Assembly: GCA_964383545.1 (NCBI GenBank)
Contig: CAYLHD010000002.1
Span: forward strand, 1 to 41,545
Reading direction: 5' to 3'
Length of the DNA: 41,545 bases
DNA from: JAGYLJ01 sp964383545
GTDB taxonomy: Bacteria > Patescibacteriota > Minisyncoccia > Phycocordibacterales > UBA12079
The position numbers and the translations under genes are program-made. Every line of letters starts with the position of its first letter. Position 1 is the stretch's first letter. The notes under the pieces are model-generated. The model saw only the letters and a list, made by a program, of their open reading frames with translations. It did not search any database and was not told where the DNA came from. Below, in pieces: positions 30,932-40,264 of this stretch.

Positions 30932-31366
30932 TTAAATCGCTCCCAACTCACCTAACCTTTCTGCCAAAATATCTGCTTGATTCTCAATCTTTTCACGGTA
31001 AATCTTCCAAGCTTTTTCATCCCATACTTCAATATGGTCTCCCACACCAGTAAAAACTACTTTAGTTTTTAAACAACCGTAAACTTTCAAAAAATCTGGA
31101 ATTAGAACCCTGCCAATAGAATCTGTGGAAACTTCAGTTGCTCCTGTCATCATTAATCTTTTAAATTTTCTCTGGTCAGTTGCTCCCATTGAAAGCTGTG
31201 ATAATTTTTCTGATAATTTTTTCCATTCAGCAGTTGTGTACACATACACACAATTATCCGCTCCTTTAGTCATAACCATTTTTTTACCCATTGAACTACG
31301 AAAATTAGCAGGTAAAGAAACCCTCTTTTTAGCGTCTATGGTATGTGTGTATTCGCCAATTAACAT
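30932..31366 (-). CDS. mraZ: Transcriptional regulator MraZ
   Basis: A 144-residue protein with two AbrB-like SpoVT repeats: GEYTHTIDAKKRVSLPANFR near the start and TEVSTDSIGRVLIPDFLKVY in the second half. MraZ forms ring-shaped oligomers and binds TGGGA repeats to control the division cluster, including itself. Such repeats lie just upstream. The ATG at 31366 follows AAAAAAACATT with no Shine-Dalgarno. Confidence 0.96.
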   Translation of the reverse strand: MLIGEYTHTIDAKKRVSLPANFRSSMGKKMVMTKGADNCVYVYTTAEWKKLSEKLSQLSMGATDQRKFKRLMMTGATEVSTDSIGRVLIPDFLKVYGCLKTKVVFTGVGDHIEVWDEKAWKIYREKIENQADILAERLGELGAI

Positions 31367-31384
31367 AATGTTTTTTTAGAGATT

Positions 31385-31415
31385 TCCCACAATCTCCCAC
31401 TCGATAACTATTATA
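31385..31415 (-). promoter_or_regulatory. MraZ boxes and -10 of the division cluster
   Basis: On the minus strand, TATAAT (31415-31410) is followed by two GTGGGA repeats (31400-31395 and 31390-31385) spaced 10 bp, the MraZ recognition pattern. A third partial repeat, TGTGGGT, lies upstream (31433-31427). The boxes fall just downstream of the -10, consistent with autorepression. Confidence 0.75.
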
Positions 31416-31507
31416 TAACACCGGTACCCACAAAGCAAACCAACTTATCCACACTTTCCCTAAAATTTTTCGTAAAAAAATTCTGGTAAACACCCCATTA
31501 TTTACCT

Positions 31508-31526
31508 ACAGGGGTCCGACCCCTGT
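31508..31526. repeat. Dispersed palindrome, copy 7 (between mraZ and rnr)
   Basis: ACAGGGGTC-C-GACCCCTGT, identical to the copy inside the M23 gene at 15473-15491. Confidence 0.85.
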
Positions 31527-31556
31527 AATTTTTGTAAATAAAAAATACCAAAAACA

Positions 31557-31585
31557 TTGAATTTATAAAGAAATTAGACTATGAT
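31557..31585 (+). promoter_or_regulatory. Promoter of rnr (leaderless)
   Basis: TTGAAT (31557-31562), 17 bases and TATGAT (31580-31585). The ATG at 31595 lies 10 bases past the -10. Confidence 0.8.
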
Positions 31586-31594
31586 TATACCCAC

Positions 31595-33678
31595 ATGAAA
31601 GACGTAAAAGTAAAAAATGATGAACAAATTATAGAAGACAGTATTTTTATTACCGGTAAAAAAACCGGTTTTATTCGATTACCAGGTGGTGATATTGAAA
31701 TTAAAGAAGATAATTTAAATACAGCTCTTCATAACGACATAGTAAAAGTCCAAGTTTCTGAACAAGGAAAACATAAAGTTGCTAGAGTTATCGAAATAGT
31801 TAGCCGTTCTAAAACAAAGTTTGTTGGTGTCATTTCTCAAGATAAAAATGATTTTTATTTAATTCCAGATGATTTTAAGTTCTATCCCCACTTGGAGGTT
31901 GAACCTCCAAGTGAGCCCTTAGACAAAAACACTAAAGTTTTAGTAGAAATGTCACCTTGGAAAGGTTCACATTCCAATCCAACTGGAAAAATATTAAAAA
32001 TTTTAGGTAAGAAAGGAAACAATAATGTTGAGATGGAATCGATCCTTTATGAAAAAGGTTTTGAACCAGGTTTCTCTACTGAAGTAGAAGAGGAAGCTGA
32101 TTTCATTAGTGACAATAGTCATAAAGACTTTGATGAAGAAGTTAAGAAAAGAAAAGATTTCAGAGACCGAATTACTTTAACTATTGACCCAGATGATGCC
32201 AAAGACTTTGATGACGCTCTTTCTTATAAAAAATTAGATAACGGGAACTTTGAAGTCGGTATTCATATTGCTGATGTTACCCACTACGTTACGATAAATT
32301 CAAAAATAGATAATGAAGCTACTAAAAGGTGTACATCTGTTTATCTTGTTGATCGAACAATTCCAATGTTACCGGAAGTTCTCTCCAACAATTTATGTTC
32401 TCTTAATCCCAACGAAGACAAATTAGCTTTTTCAGCCGTCTTTGTTTTAGATAAAAACGCTAATGTTATTGAAAAATGGTTTGGAGAAACGGTTATTAAT
32501 TCTAATAAAAGATTTACCTATAAAACAGCTCAAGCTGTTCTAGATAAAAAAGAAGGAGCTTTTTATCAAGAACTAAGTCAACTTGATAAATTATCTCAAA
32601 TTATGAGAAAAGAAAGAATCCAACACGGAGCCATTTCTTTTGGTAGTAATGAATACAAATTTGAATTGGACCAAACAGGTAAAGCTATTGGTGTTCACAA
32701 AAAAGAGCTACTTGAAACCAATGAATTAATCGAAGATTTTATGTTATTGGCTAATAAAGAAGTAGCTGGTTATATTGGAGAGAAAGAAATTGAATTAAAA
32801 ATTAAATTACCTTTTATCTATCGTGTTCATGACTTTCCTAAACCAGAACAAATAAAAGAACTAATAGAATTTTTAAAAACCATTGGTTACCACATCAAAC
32901 TTAAAGAAGGAAAAGTTCCTTCTCAAGACTTAAATAACCTTTTAGAAAAAATAGAAGGAACTCCAGAAGAAAACCTAATTGCTACAGCTACTTTAAGATC
33001 AATGGCAAAAGCTATTTATTCTGTCAAAAATATCGGTCACTATGGCCTAGCTTTTAAACATTATACTCATTTTACTTCCCCAATTCGACGTTATCCAGAT
33101 ATGATGGTTCATCGCCTTATGAAAAAATACTTAGTTGGAAGTAATCTTAGTCCTCGTTCAATTAAAAAATATAAAGAACTTACTATAAAATCCAGTCAGC
33201 AAGAAGTTTCCGCTACCATAGCAGAGAGAGACTCCAAAAAATATAAATTCGTAGAACTAATGTCTCAAAAAATTGGAGGAGAATTTGAAGGAGTTATTTC
33301 TGGAATTACTAAATGGGGAGTTTATGTTCAAGCCAGTAACGGAGCTGACGGAATGATTAGTCTAAGATCTCTTAAAGATGACTACTATGAATTAGACGCT
33401 AAAAAATATTGTTTAGTTGGACAAAAAAATCACCAAANNNNNNNNNNNNNNNNNNNNNNNNNNNNNNNNNNNNNNNNNNNNNNNNNNNNNNNNNNNNNNN
33501 NNNNNNNNNNNNNNNNNNNNNNNNNNNNNNNNNNNNNTACTATGAATTAGACGCTAAAAAATATTGTTTAGTTGGACAAAAAAATCACCAAAAATATTCT
33601 CTTGGTGATGAAATCAAAGTTAAACTAATTAACACAAACGTTGATAAAAGAATAATTGATTTTGAATTAGTAAATTAA
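31595..33678 (+). CDS. rnr: Ribonuclease R (3'-5' exoribonuclease), split by an artefactual gap
   Basis: RNB-family processive exoribonuclease. After removing the N run and one of two identical 55-bp copies (33383-33437 and 33538-33592), the frame is 1929 bases, 642 residues. N-terminal OB-type cold-shock domains are followed by the RNB domain with the catalytic acidic cluster TIDPDDAKDFDDALS. IADVTHYV, then HYTHFTSPIRRYPDMMVHRL follow. A C-terminal S1 domain begins EFEGVISGITKWGVYVQ. Residues HLEVEPPSE near 100 are encoded by a dispersed palindrome and lie in a variable loop. Confidence 0.95.
31889..31913. repeat. Dispersed palindrome, copy 8 (inside rnr)
   Basis: CACTTGGAGGTT-G-AACCTCCAAGTG, 12-bp perfect arms; identical to the inner 25 bases of the copy at the end of dus. 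Confidence 0.9.
33438..33537. other. Assembly gap of 100 N with identical 55-bp flanks
   Basis: 33383-33437 and 33538-33592 are the same 55 bases, so the gap is an unmerged contig overlap and rnr is intact. Confidence 0.95.
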
Positions 33679-33730
33679 TTCTTCTTCAATAATTTTAAAT
33701 TTAATTAATTCTATTTTTTACTTAGCTAAC

Positions 33731-34630
33731 TTAAATATTAAGTTCTTTTTTATATTCTAAAATCCATTTATTTAATTCCATGGTTGGTTCCCAATTTAAA
33801 AGTTTTTTTGCCAACGAATTATCACAAAGATTTCTTTTAGGTTCAATCCGAGCTGGAATTTTAGTTATTGAACCACCAATCATCTCAGCAATTTGATTAA
33901 CGGTAAATTCATTACTTTGTCCAATATTAATTGATTGTCCATCACTTATCTGACTTTCCGCTGCCAAAATATTTGCCCGAACAACATCTCCAACATAGGT
34001 ATAGGTTCGTAATTGTTCTCCATCACCCACAATAGTCAATGGTTGATTGTTTTTTCTTTGTAAACCAAAAATGCCAATCACTGAAGCATAGGCTCCCTCT
34101 AAAACCATCTTTGGTCCGTAAACATTAAAATATCTTAAACAAACAGTTGGTAATTTATAAACATAGGAAAACAAACGACAATATTCCTCACCAATATATT
34201 TTTGTAAACCATAGGGACTAATAGGATCAGTTGGCATATCTTCGGTTAAAGGCATTTTTTCTTGGTTACCATAGGCAGATGAAGAAGCTGAATAAACAAC
34301 CTTTTTTACTTTTGCCTCTTTAGAAGCTACTAAAACATTTAAAGTACCATTTACATTATGATCATTATAGGTAACAGGATCATCAATAGATGGTTGCACC
34401 CGTGCTAAAGCCGCTATATGAAAAACATAATCAACACCAACAAAATATGGTTTAATTTTTTCTAAATCTCGTAAATCAACTTCAATAAAAGTTACTTTTT
34501 CATTAATATTTTCTTTCTTACCGGTTGATAAATTATCAAGAATAATAACTTCATCACCTCTTTTTAAAAGTTCATCAACTAAATTTGAACCGACAAACCC
34601 TGCCCCACCTGTTACTAAACATTTTTTCAT
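33731..34630 (-). CDS. NAD-dependent sugar-nucleotide epimerase/dehydratase (extended SDR)
   Basis: A 299-residue extended short-chain dehydrogenase. The NAD loop is VTGGAGFVGSNLVDELL. The SSSAYG segment and the catalytic YGLQK (Y-x-x-x-K) follow, then RYFNVYGPKM. It resembles UDP-glucose/UDP-GlcNAc 4-epimerases and WbpP-like enzymes; the exact sugar cannot be read from sequence. It lies 10 bases after a UDP-sugar dehydrogenase-like gene, so the pair probably makes an activated sugar for surface glycans. Confidence 0.88.
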   Translation of the reverse strand: MKKCLVTGGAGFVGSNLVDELLKRGDEVIILDNLSTGKKENINEKVTFIEVDLRDLEKIKPYFVGVDYVFHIAALARVQPSIDDPVTYNDHNVNGTLNVLVASKEAKVKKVVYSASSSAYGNQEKMPLTEDMPTDPISPYGLQKYIGEEYCRLFSYVYKLPTVCLRYFNVYGPKMVLEGAYASVIGIFGLQRKNNQPLTIVGDGEQLRTYTYVGDVVRANILAAESQISDGQSINIGQSNEFTVNQIAEMIGGSITKIPARIEPKRNLCDNSLAKKLLNWEPTMELNKWILEYKKELNI

Positions 34631-34640
34631 ATTATTATTT

Positions 34641-35501
34641 TTATTTATTATCTAAAACATTTTCACCAAATACATCTTTTAATAAATCTAAATCTTTATC
34701 ACTATCAAGCAACAATTTATTATTTTTTTTCTGTAAACTATCTAAAACATTTAGACCATACTTATCATCGACCATTAATTTTTTATACATTTCAGTAAAT
34801 GCTGAAAAATCTTTTATAAAACAGTTTCCTCCAGCACCGCGTCCATCTTTATGGACCGGTTTCATATGAGATGAACCAATTCTTGGATCAGCTGAAATCA
34901 TATCGCTTATGATATCCCAATCACCTCCTAGTTTTTGTGTAATATCATAAAATAAATTAGCATAGATAAGTTTAAAATATAAAAAACAATTCCCTCCATA
35001 TTTTACAAGCTCCGCATCATCTGCAGAACAAATTTTCTCATAGGGTGCTTTTGGTAATATCTTCATAATATCATTTGCCACAACTTTAAATTTTTCGTTA
35101 TCTTTCGGAATCCCTACAATATTACGATTAGGATTAGAAGCATCATTGGCTGCAGATACTTCACGTAAAAACTCAGGGGAATGACAAACAAAAATATTTG
35201 GATTTTCATCTTGTATAGACCTAGTTGTTCCAGGAACAATAGTTGATTTAATCACCGCTATTTTCCCATCACCAATCAACTTAATAACTTGTCTTAAAAT
35301 ACTGTCGTCAAAACCAGATGCTGTAGTTGGTGTAGGAACAGCAATAAAAACAATATCGCAATCATTAATTTTATCTCTATTTTGAATATATGGTTCTTCT
35401 GCTGAATAACGAACAACACTAAAACCACGATTTTCAAAATCATCTGCATAATTTTTACCAATCCAACCTTGACCAATAAATCCGATACTTTTATTCATCA
35501 T
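34641..35501 (-). CDS. UDP-glucose/GDP-mannose dehydrogenase-like protein, shortened
   Basis: A 286-residue protein. The N-terminal NAD domain starts SIGFIGQGWIGKNYADDFEN and continues VFIAVPTPT, IKSTIVPGTT and VCHSPEFLREVSA. The central domain has AELVKYGGNCFLYFKLIYAN and the catalytic-Cys region GAGGNCFIKDFSAF. The C-terminal UDP-binding domain of about 120 residues is missing, making it shorter than classical UDP-glucose 6-dehydrogenase (about 390-450). The frame ends cleanly and is followed by an intact gene, so this looks like a natural short form rather than a frameshift. Confidence 0.82.
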   Translation of the reverse strand: MMNKSIGFIGQGWIGKNYADDFENRGFSVVRYSAEEPYIQNRDKINDCDIVFIAVPTPTTASGFDDSILRQVIKLIGDGKIAVIKSTIVPGTTRSIQDENPNIFVCHSPEFLREVSAANDASNPNRNIVGIPKDNEKFKVVANDIMKILPKAPYEKICSADDAELVKYGGNCFLYFKLIYANLFYDITQKLGGDWDIISDMISADPRIGSSHMKPVHKDGRGAGGNCFIKDFSAFTEMYKKLMVDDKYGLNVLDSLQKKNNKLLLDSDKDLDLLKDVFGENVLDNK

Positions 35502-35561
35502 ATCAATATTTAATTTAGTTAAAACCTACAAATTATAATAACTCAATATTTTTATAAATAT

Positions 35562-37703
35562 TTATTTCGCTACTTTCACAGCTTCATCAAAATGAACTGA
35601 TAACAATTTAGATATTCCATCACTTCCCATGGTTACTCCATAGAGTATATCAGCCCGTGCCATGGTCTCTCGATTATGGGTAATTAAAATCAATTGTGAT
35701 AACTTAGACAACGTTTCTATCATATCCCCATACTTCTTAGAATTAGCCTCATCAAGAGCAGCATCAGTCTCGTCTAGGATAATAAAAGGGGGTGGTGTAA
35801 CTTGAGACATAGCAAACAACAAAGCAATTGAGGTTAAAGATCTCTCTCCACCCGAAAGCATTTGTAAACCTTTTATTTTTTTGTTGGGTAAAGAAACATC
35901 TACGTCCACTCCACCTCCTTCAACTTCTTCTGTGTTTTCCATTTCAGCTATTAAATCATCGTCACTCATATCTAAATTAGTTTCTGTATTCTTCTTTGTC
36001 TTTTTACCCTCAACTAAATTAAGTCTAGCTTTACCTCCTCCGAACATCAGAACAAAAAAATCACTGAACTGAGAGTTGATCTTATCCAAACCATTTTTAA
36101 ATTCTATATCAATCTTTTCCTTAAGTTCTCCAATCAAAGCCAACAAAGATTCTGCTGAATTTTCTAAATCACCAATCTCATTTGCCAAAAATTCATCTCT
36201 TTTATTAGACTCTTCATATTCTTTCATTATGTCCTCACCGGACCCTCCTCCTAGATCTTCAATTCTTATTTTAATCCTCTCGATTTTCCTTCTTCTGTCT
36301 ACCTGTAACTCTCTATTCTCACTAATTACTTCAAATTGATCTAACAATTCTCCTTGCTCATTTTTTAACTCCACTGATTGAAATTGAGCTGATTCTCTTC
36401 CAGCCAAAATATAAGCNNNNNNNNNNNNNNNNNNNNNNNNNNNNNNNNNNNNNNNNNNNNNNNNNNNNNNNNNNNNNNNNNNNNNNNNNNNNNNNNNNNN
36501 NNNNNNNNNNNNNNNNTTCAATTTAGAACCAGTATCTACAGGTTCTTTAGATTCATCTTCTGAATTTTCATCATTTATATGATTAGAAATAAATTGTGAA
36601 AAAGACTCTTTAATCCTTTTTAAAATACTTTTAACTTGAAAAATATCATCCAATGACTCCGCTATTTCAAGTTGGTCATCCAATTTAGTCTCAAAACTCT
36701 TCATTTCATTTAAACTAAAACTTCTCTCTACAGTTTCTCTTTCTAACTTAGGTTGAACAATCATCAAAGCAGAAATAGTTCCTTCAATTCTTCCCAATTT
36801 AAAAGTTAAAGAATCCTTCTGATTTCTTGAATCATTCAATCTTTCTTTAAAAGAAGATATCTCCTGACTCCTATCATCTGGTCCTTTAGCTTCTTCTAAC
36901 AAAGACTTTGTTTCAATCAGGCGTTCTTCTAATTTTGCTGATTCCTCAGTCAATGGATGCTTATCTTTCTCAATTTTATTAGTCCAATATTTTATATATG
37001 AATCTTCTCGTTTAAAATACTCTAAATAGAAACCTTTTAATTCTTTCCTCATTTCTAAAGTCTTCTCAATTTTTTCAACTTGTTTTTTAAGAAATTTAAA
37101 GTGAGGGACATTTTCTCGACGCAATGATTGTACCGATTCAATATTCTCTTTAACTTTTTCTAATTTCTTTTCACTAGCAATCCTTTTGTATTGATAAATT
37201 TTTAAACCTAAAGCTTCTTCTATCATAACTTGCCTTTCTTTAGAATTAACATTTAAAATTCTGTCAGCCCCTCCCTGAGAAATAATATGGTGGCCAGAAG
37301 AACCAATATTAGCTCCAGACAATAATTCAGAAACATCTTTTAAACGAACCAAGCTTTTATTAACAAAATATTGATTAGTTCCATCTCGGTGAACAATTCT
37401 TTCAATAGTAACCTCATCATAATCAACATCTAAAAATTTACTAGAATTATCAAAAACTATTTTTACACTAGCTCTGTTTAAACGAGAAGAAAAATTAACT
37501 CCATTAAAAATCAAATCTTCCCCTCTCTTCCCTCGCATGGACTTAATGGATTGTTCACCAAGAACAAAACGAAAAGCTTCTGCCACATTAGATTTTCCAG
37601 AACCATTGGGACCTACGATAGCAGACACAGGTGTGTCAAACTTCAAATTAACCTTTTTAGCAAAAGACTTAAACCCCGATATTTCTATCGATTTTAGATA
37701 CAT
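35562..37703 (-). CDS. smc: Chromosome segregation ATPase SMC (centre missing in a gap)
   Basis: The ends are intact: Walker A GPNGSGKSNV (31-40) with YLKSIEISGFKSFAKK, and the C-terminal signature LSGGERSLTSIALLFAMSQ and Walker B PFIILDETDAALDEAN. Between them are coiled-coil stretches and 100 N. The visible frame gives about 680 residues against about 1150-1200 for SMC, and no hinge domain is seen. The gap therefore hides roughly 450 residues including the hinge; the two halves being in phase is chance. A -10 (TATACT, 37719-37714) lies 10 bases before the ATG. SMC condenses and aligns chromosomes with ScpAB. Confidence 0.93.
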   Translation of the reverse strand: MYLKSIEISGFKSFAKKVNLKFDTPVSAIVGPNGSGKSNVAEAFRFVLGEQSIKSMRGKRGEDLIFNGVNFSSRLNRASVKIVFDNSSKFLDVDYDEVTIERIVHRDGTNQYFVNKSLVRLKDVSELLSGANIGSSGHHIISQGGADRILNVNSKERQVMIEEALGLKIYQYKRIASEKKLEKVKENIESVQSLRRENVPHFKFLKKQVEKIEKTLEMRKELKGFYLEYFKREDSYIKYWTNKIEKDKHPLTEESAKLEERLIETKSLLEEAKGPDDRSQEISSFKERLNDSRNQKDSLTFKLGRIEGTISALMIVQPKLERETVERSFSLNEMKSFETKLDDQLEIAESLDDIFQVKSILKRIKESFSQFISNHINDENSEDESKEPVDTGSKLXXXXXXXXXXXXXXXXXXXXXXXXXXXXXXXXXXAYILAGRESAQFQSVELKNEQGELLDQFEVISENRELQVDRRRKIERIKIRIEDLGGGSGEDIMKEYEESNKRDEFLANEIGDLENSAESLLALIGELKEKIDIEFKNGLDKINSQFSDFFVLMFGGGKARLNLVEGKKTKKNTETNLDMSDDDLIAEMENTEEVEGGGVDVDVSLPNKKIKGLQMLSGGERSLTSIALLFAMSQVTPPPFIILDETDAALDEANSKKYGDMIETLSKLSQLILITHNRETMARADILYGVTMGSDGISKLLSVHFDEAVKVAK
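36417..36516. other. Assembly gap of 100 N inside smc
   Basis: No duplicated flanks. Real sequence (second half of the first coiled coil, hinge, part of the second) is missing. Confidence 0.93.
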
Positions 37704-37865
37704 ATTGTAGATAAGTATAAAGCAAAAAACTCAAAGTTGAAAGTTGATAAATCGTTTTATCACCATAAAGGTCAAATCTCTTCTTAAATAATGTATTTAG
37801 TAAAAAATTTTATTTACTTAAACCCTACTTTGTTATCAATTTTATAAAAATAAGAAAACCTAGAT

Positions 37866-37894
37866 TTGCATATTTTTATAATATGTTGTATTAA
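37866..37894 (+). promoter_or_regulatory. Promoter of topA (leaderless)
   Basis: TTGCAT (37866-37871), 17 bases and TATTAA (37889-37894); the ATG at 37904 is 10 bases further on. Confidence 0.7.
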
Positions 37895-37903
37895 TAGAGA
37901 CTA

Positions 37904-40144
37904 ATGACTAAATTATTGATTGTCGAGTCACCGGCAAAATCAAAAACAATTTCAAAATATTTGGGAAAAGATTATATCGTCAAAGCATCAGTCGGTCATA
38001 TTCGTGATATTCCTAAAAGTGCTTCTAAGAAAGCTAACGCTGTTGATATTGAAAATAATTTCAAACCAAACTATGAAACAATAGCTGGCAAAGAAAAAGT
38101 TATAGCCGACTTAAAAAGTGGAGCTAAAAAAGCTGATGAAGTCCTTCTAGCAATGGACCCCGACCGTGAAGGAGAAGCTATAGCTTGGCACATAGCCGAA
38201 GTTTTAAAATTACCTAATGCCCAAAGGGTTGTCTTTAATGAGATTACAGAAGAAGCTGTTCAAAAAGCAATTCTTCATCCCAGAGATATTGATCAAAATT
38301 TAAGAAAAGCTCAAGAAGCTCGTCGTATTCTAGACAGGTTATTCGGTTATGGTTTAAGTGGTTTAATTTGGAAAAAACTTCGTTACGGATTATCTGCTGG
38401 AAGAGTTCAATCCCCTGCTCTTAGAATCTTAATGGAAAGAGAAAGATTGATTCGTGCTTTTATCCCAGAGGACTTTTGGGTACTCACAGCTGATGTTAAA
38501 ACTAAAGTTGGAGAAATGTTTTCCTTAACTTGTTCAGAAGAACCTCGTAGTGAAAAAAGAGTTGCTAAGATTTTAAAAATTTGTGAAAAAGATAAATGGA
38601 TAGTCTCAGAAGTAAATGAAAAGGAAGCTAAAAGATCTGCTCGTGCTCCTTTTATTACATCCACTCTCCAACAAACTGCCAGTTCTCGTTTAGGCTTTTC
38701 TCCTAGCCAAACTATGATGTATGCTCAAAGACTCTATGAAGCTGGTTTTATCACTTATATGAGAACTGATAGCGTTAACCTTAGTACTGTAGCGCAAAAA
38801 CAGGCTTTAGCAGTTATTAATAAAGAATATGGTAAAGAATACCTTGATTCAAAAACTTTTAAGAGTCGTAGCAAAAATGCTCAAGAAGCTCATGAAGCTA
38901 TTCGTCCCAGTAATCTAACCGTAAAGGATGCTGGAGCAACCAAAGAACAACAACGACTTTATCAACTTATCCGTAATAGAACTCTCGCTTCTCAGATGAG
39001 TGACGCTAAATTATTAAAAACTAAAATAATCACCCGTCTAGGAAAAAGAACCAAAGATGATGATAAAGATATTCCTTATTTTTCTATGAATGGTTCCCGT
39101 TTACTTTTTGATGGTTGGTTGAAAGTTGATCCAGAAGCTCGAGGAGAAGATGTAGAACTACCAGAAGTTAAAGTTAAAGACATCTTAGATATGCTCAAGG
39201 TAAATATTGAGGCTAAACAAACCCAACCGCCCACTAGATATTCTGAAGCTAGTTTAATTAAAGAATTAGAAAAAAGGGGTCTAGGTCGACCGAGTACCTA
39301 TGCTGCAATCACAAAAACACTCTATAATAGAGGTTATGTAGAAAAGATAAACAAAGCTCTCCACCCAACCGATACTGGTGACGTGGTTAGCTCATTTTTA
39401 GAAAATCACTTTGAAGATTATATCAGTGATGATTTTACCTCTAAAATGGAAAACGAGTTAGATGATATCGCTGAAGGTAAAAATACCTATGAAAAATCTT
39501 TAAAGGATTTTTATTCTCCTTTTATAAAAGCTATCAAAGCCAAAGAAGATATTGAAAAAATTTCCAACCTAGGCCCAGCAGAAGATAAATATAAATGTCC
39601 TAAATGTGGAGCTGCCATGGTTTACAAATTAGGTAAGGCAGGTAAATTTATAAGTTGTGAAAAATTTCCTGATTGTGAAGGAGCTCTCACTTTGGAAGGA
39701 AATGAAATAGAGGGTCCTAAAGAAACAGGAGAAGCTTGCCCTGATTGTAAGGATGGAAAATTAGTTATTCGAGAGGGACGTTTTGGAAAATTTATTTCTT
39801 GTTCAAATTATCCTAAATGTAAATTCATTAAAGAAGACGAGGAAGAAAAAAAGAAAAAAATGACAGGTATAAAATGCCCAGTCTGTGGTGAAGGTGAAAT
39901 GATGGAAAGAAGGGGACGTTTTGGAATCTTTTATAGTTGTTCTAACTATCCTAAATGTAAAAACGCTATTAAAACAAAACCAACTGGAAATATCTGTGAT
40001 TATCCTCGAGAAGAAAAAGGAGGACAACCCTGCGGAGCTTTAATGATGGAAGGAACTAAAACTATTCCAGAAAGGTGTTCTGACAGATCATGTCCTAATC
40101 ATAACCCTCATAAGTTACTTCTATTGAAGAAGATAAAAAAATAA
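37904..40144 (+). CDS. topA: DNA topoisomerase I
   Basis: A 746-residue type IA topoisomerase that relaxes negative supercoils. The TOPRIM domain has LLIVESPAKSKTISKYLG and DPDREGE (85-91). The catalytic Tyr is Tyr285 in GFITYMRTDSVNLS. GRPSTYAAITKTLYNRGYV follows. The C-terminus carries three four-Cys zinc modules (CPKCGAAM, CPDCKDGKL and CPVCGEGEM, each ending with a paired Cys) and a fourth, Cys-rich, degenerate one ending CPNHNPHK. It is divergent from smc and alone on its transcript. Confidence 0.97.
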   Translation: MTKLLIVESPAKSKTISKYLGKDYIVKASVGHIRDIPKSASKKANAVDIENNFKPNYETIAGKEKVIADLKSGAKKADEVLLAMDPDREGEAIAWHIAEVLKLPNAQRVVFNEITEEAVQKAILHPRDIDQNLRKAQEARRILDRLFGYGLSGLIWKKLRYGLSAGRVQSPALRILMERERLIRAFIPEDFWVLTADVKTKVGEMFSLTCSEEPRSEKRVAKILKICEKDKWIVSEVNEKEAKRSARAPFITSTLQQTASSRLGFSPSQTMMYAQRLYEAGFITYMRTDSVNLSTVAQKQALAVINKEYGKEYLDSKTFKSRSKNAQEAHEAIRPSNLTVKDAGATKEQQRLYQLIRNRTLASQMSDAKLLKTKIITRLGKRTKDDDKDIPYFSMNGSRLLFDGWLKVDPEARGEDVELPEVKVKDILDMLKVNIEAKQTQPPTRYSEASLIKELEKRGLGRPSTYAAITKTLYNRGYVEKINKALHPTDTGDVVSSFLENHFEDYISDDFTSKMENELDDIAEGKNTYEKSLKDFYSPFIKAIKAKEDIEKISNLGPAEDKYKCPKCGAAMVYKLGKAGKFISCEKFPDCEGALTLEGNEIEGPKETGEACPDCKDGKLVIREGRFGKFISCSNYPKCKFIKEDEEEKKKKMTGIKCPVCGEGEMMERRGRFGIFYSCSNYPKCKNAIKTKPTGNICDYPREEKGGQPCGALMMEGTKTIPERCSDRSCPNHNPHKLLLLKKIKK

Positions 40145-40264
40145 ATGGTTTCAACTTTATCCAAATTACTCAATAGTTCTAATAATTCTTGCTTTATTTT
40201 TGTTTTTTAGTATAATATTGTAAATTAAAGTTTACCTACCAAACAGGCAGGAAAATCGAAGGAA

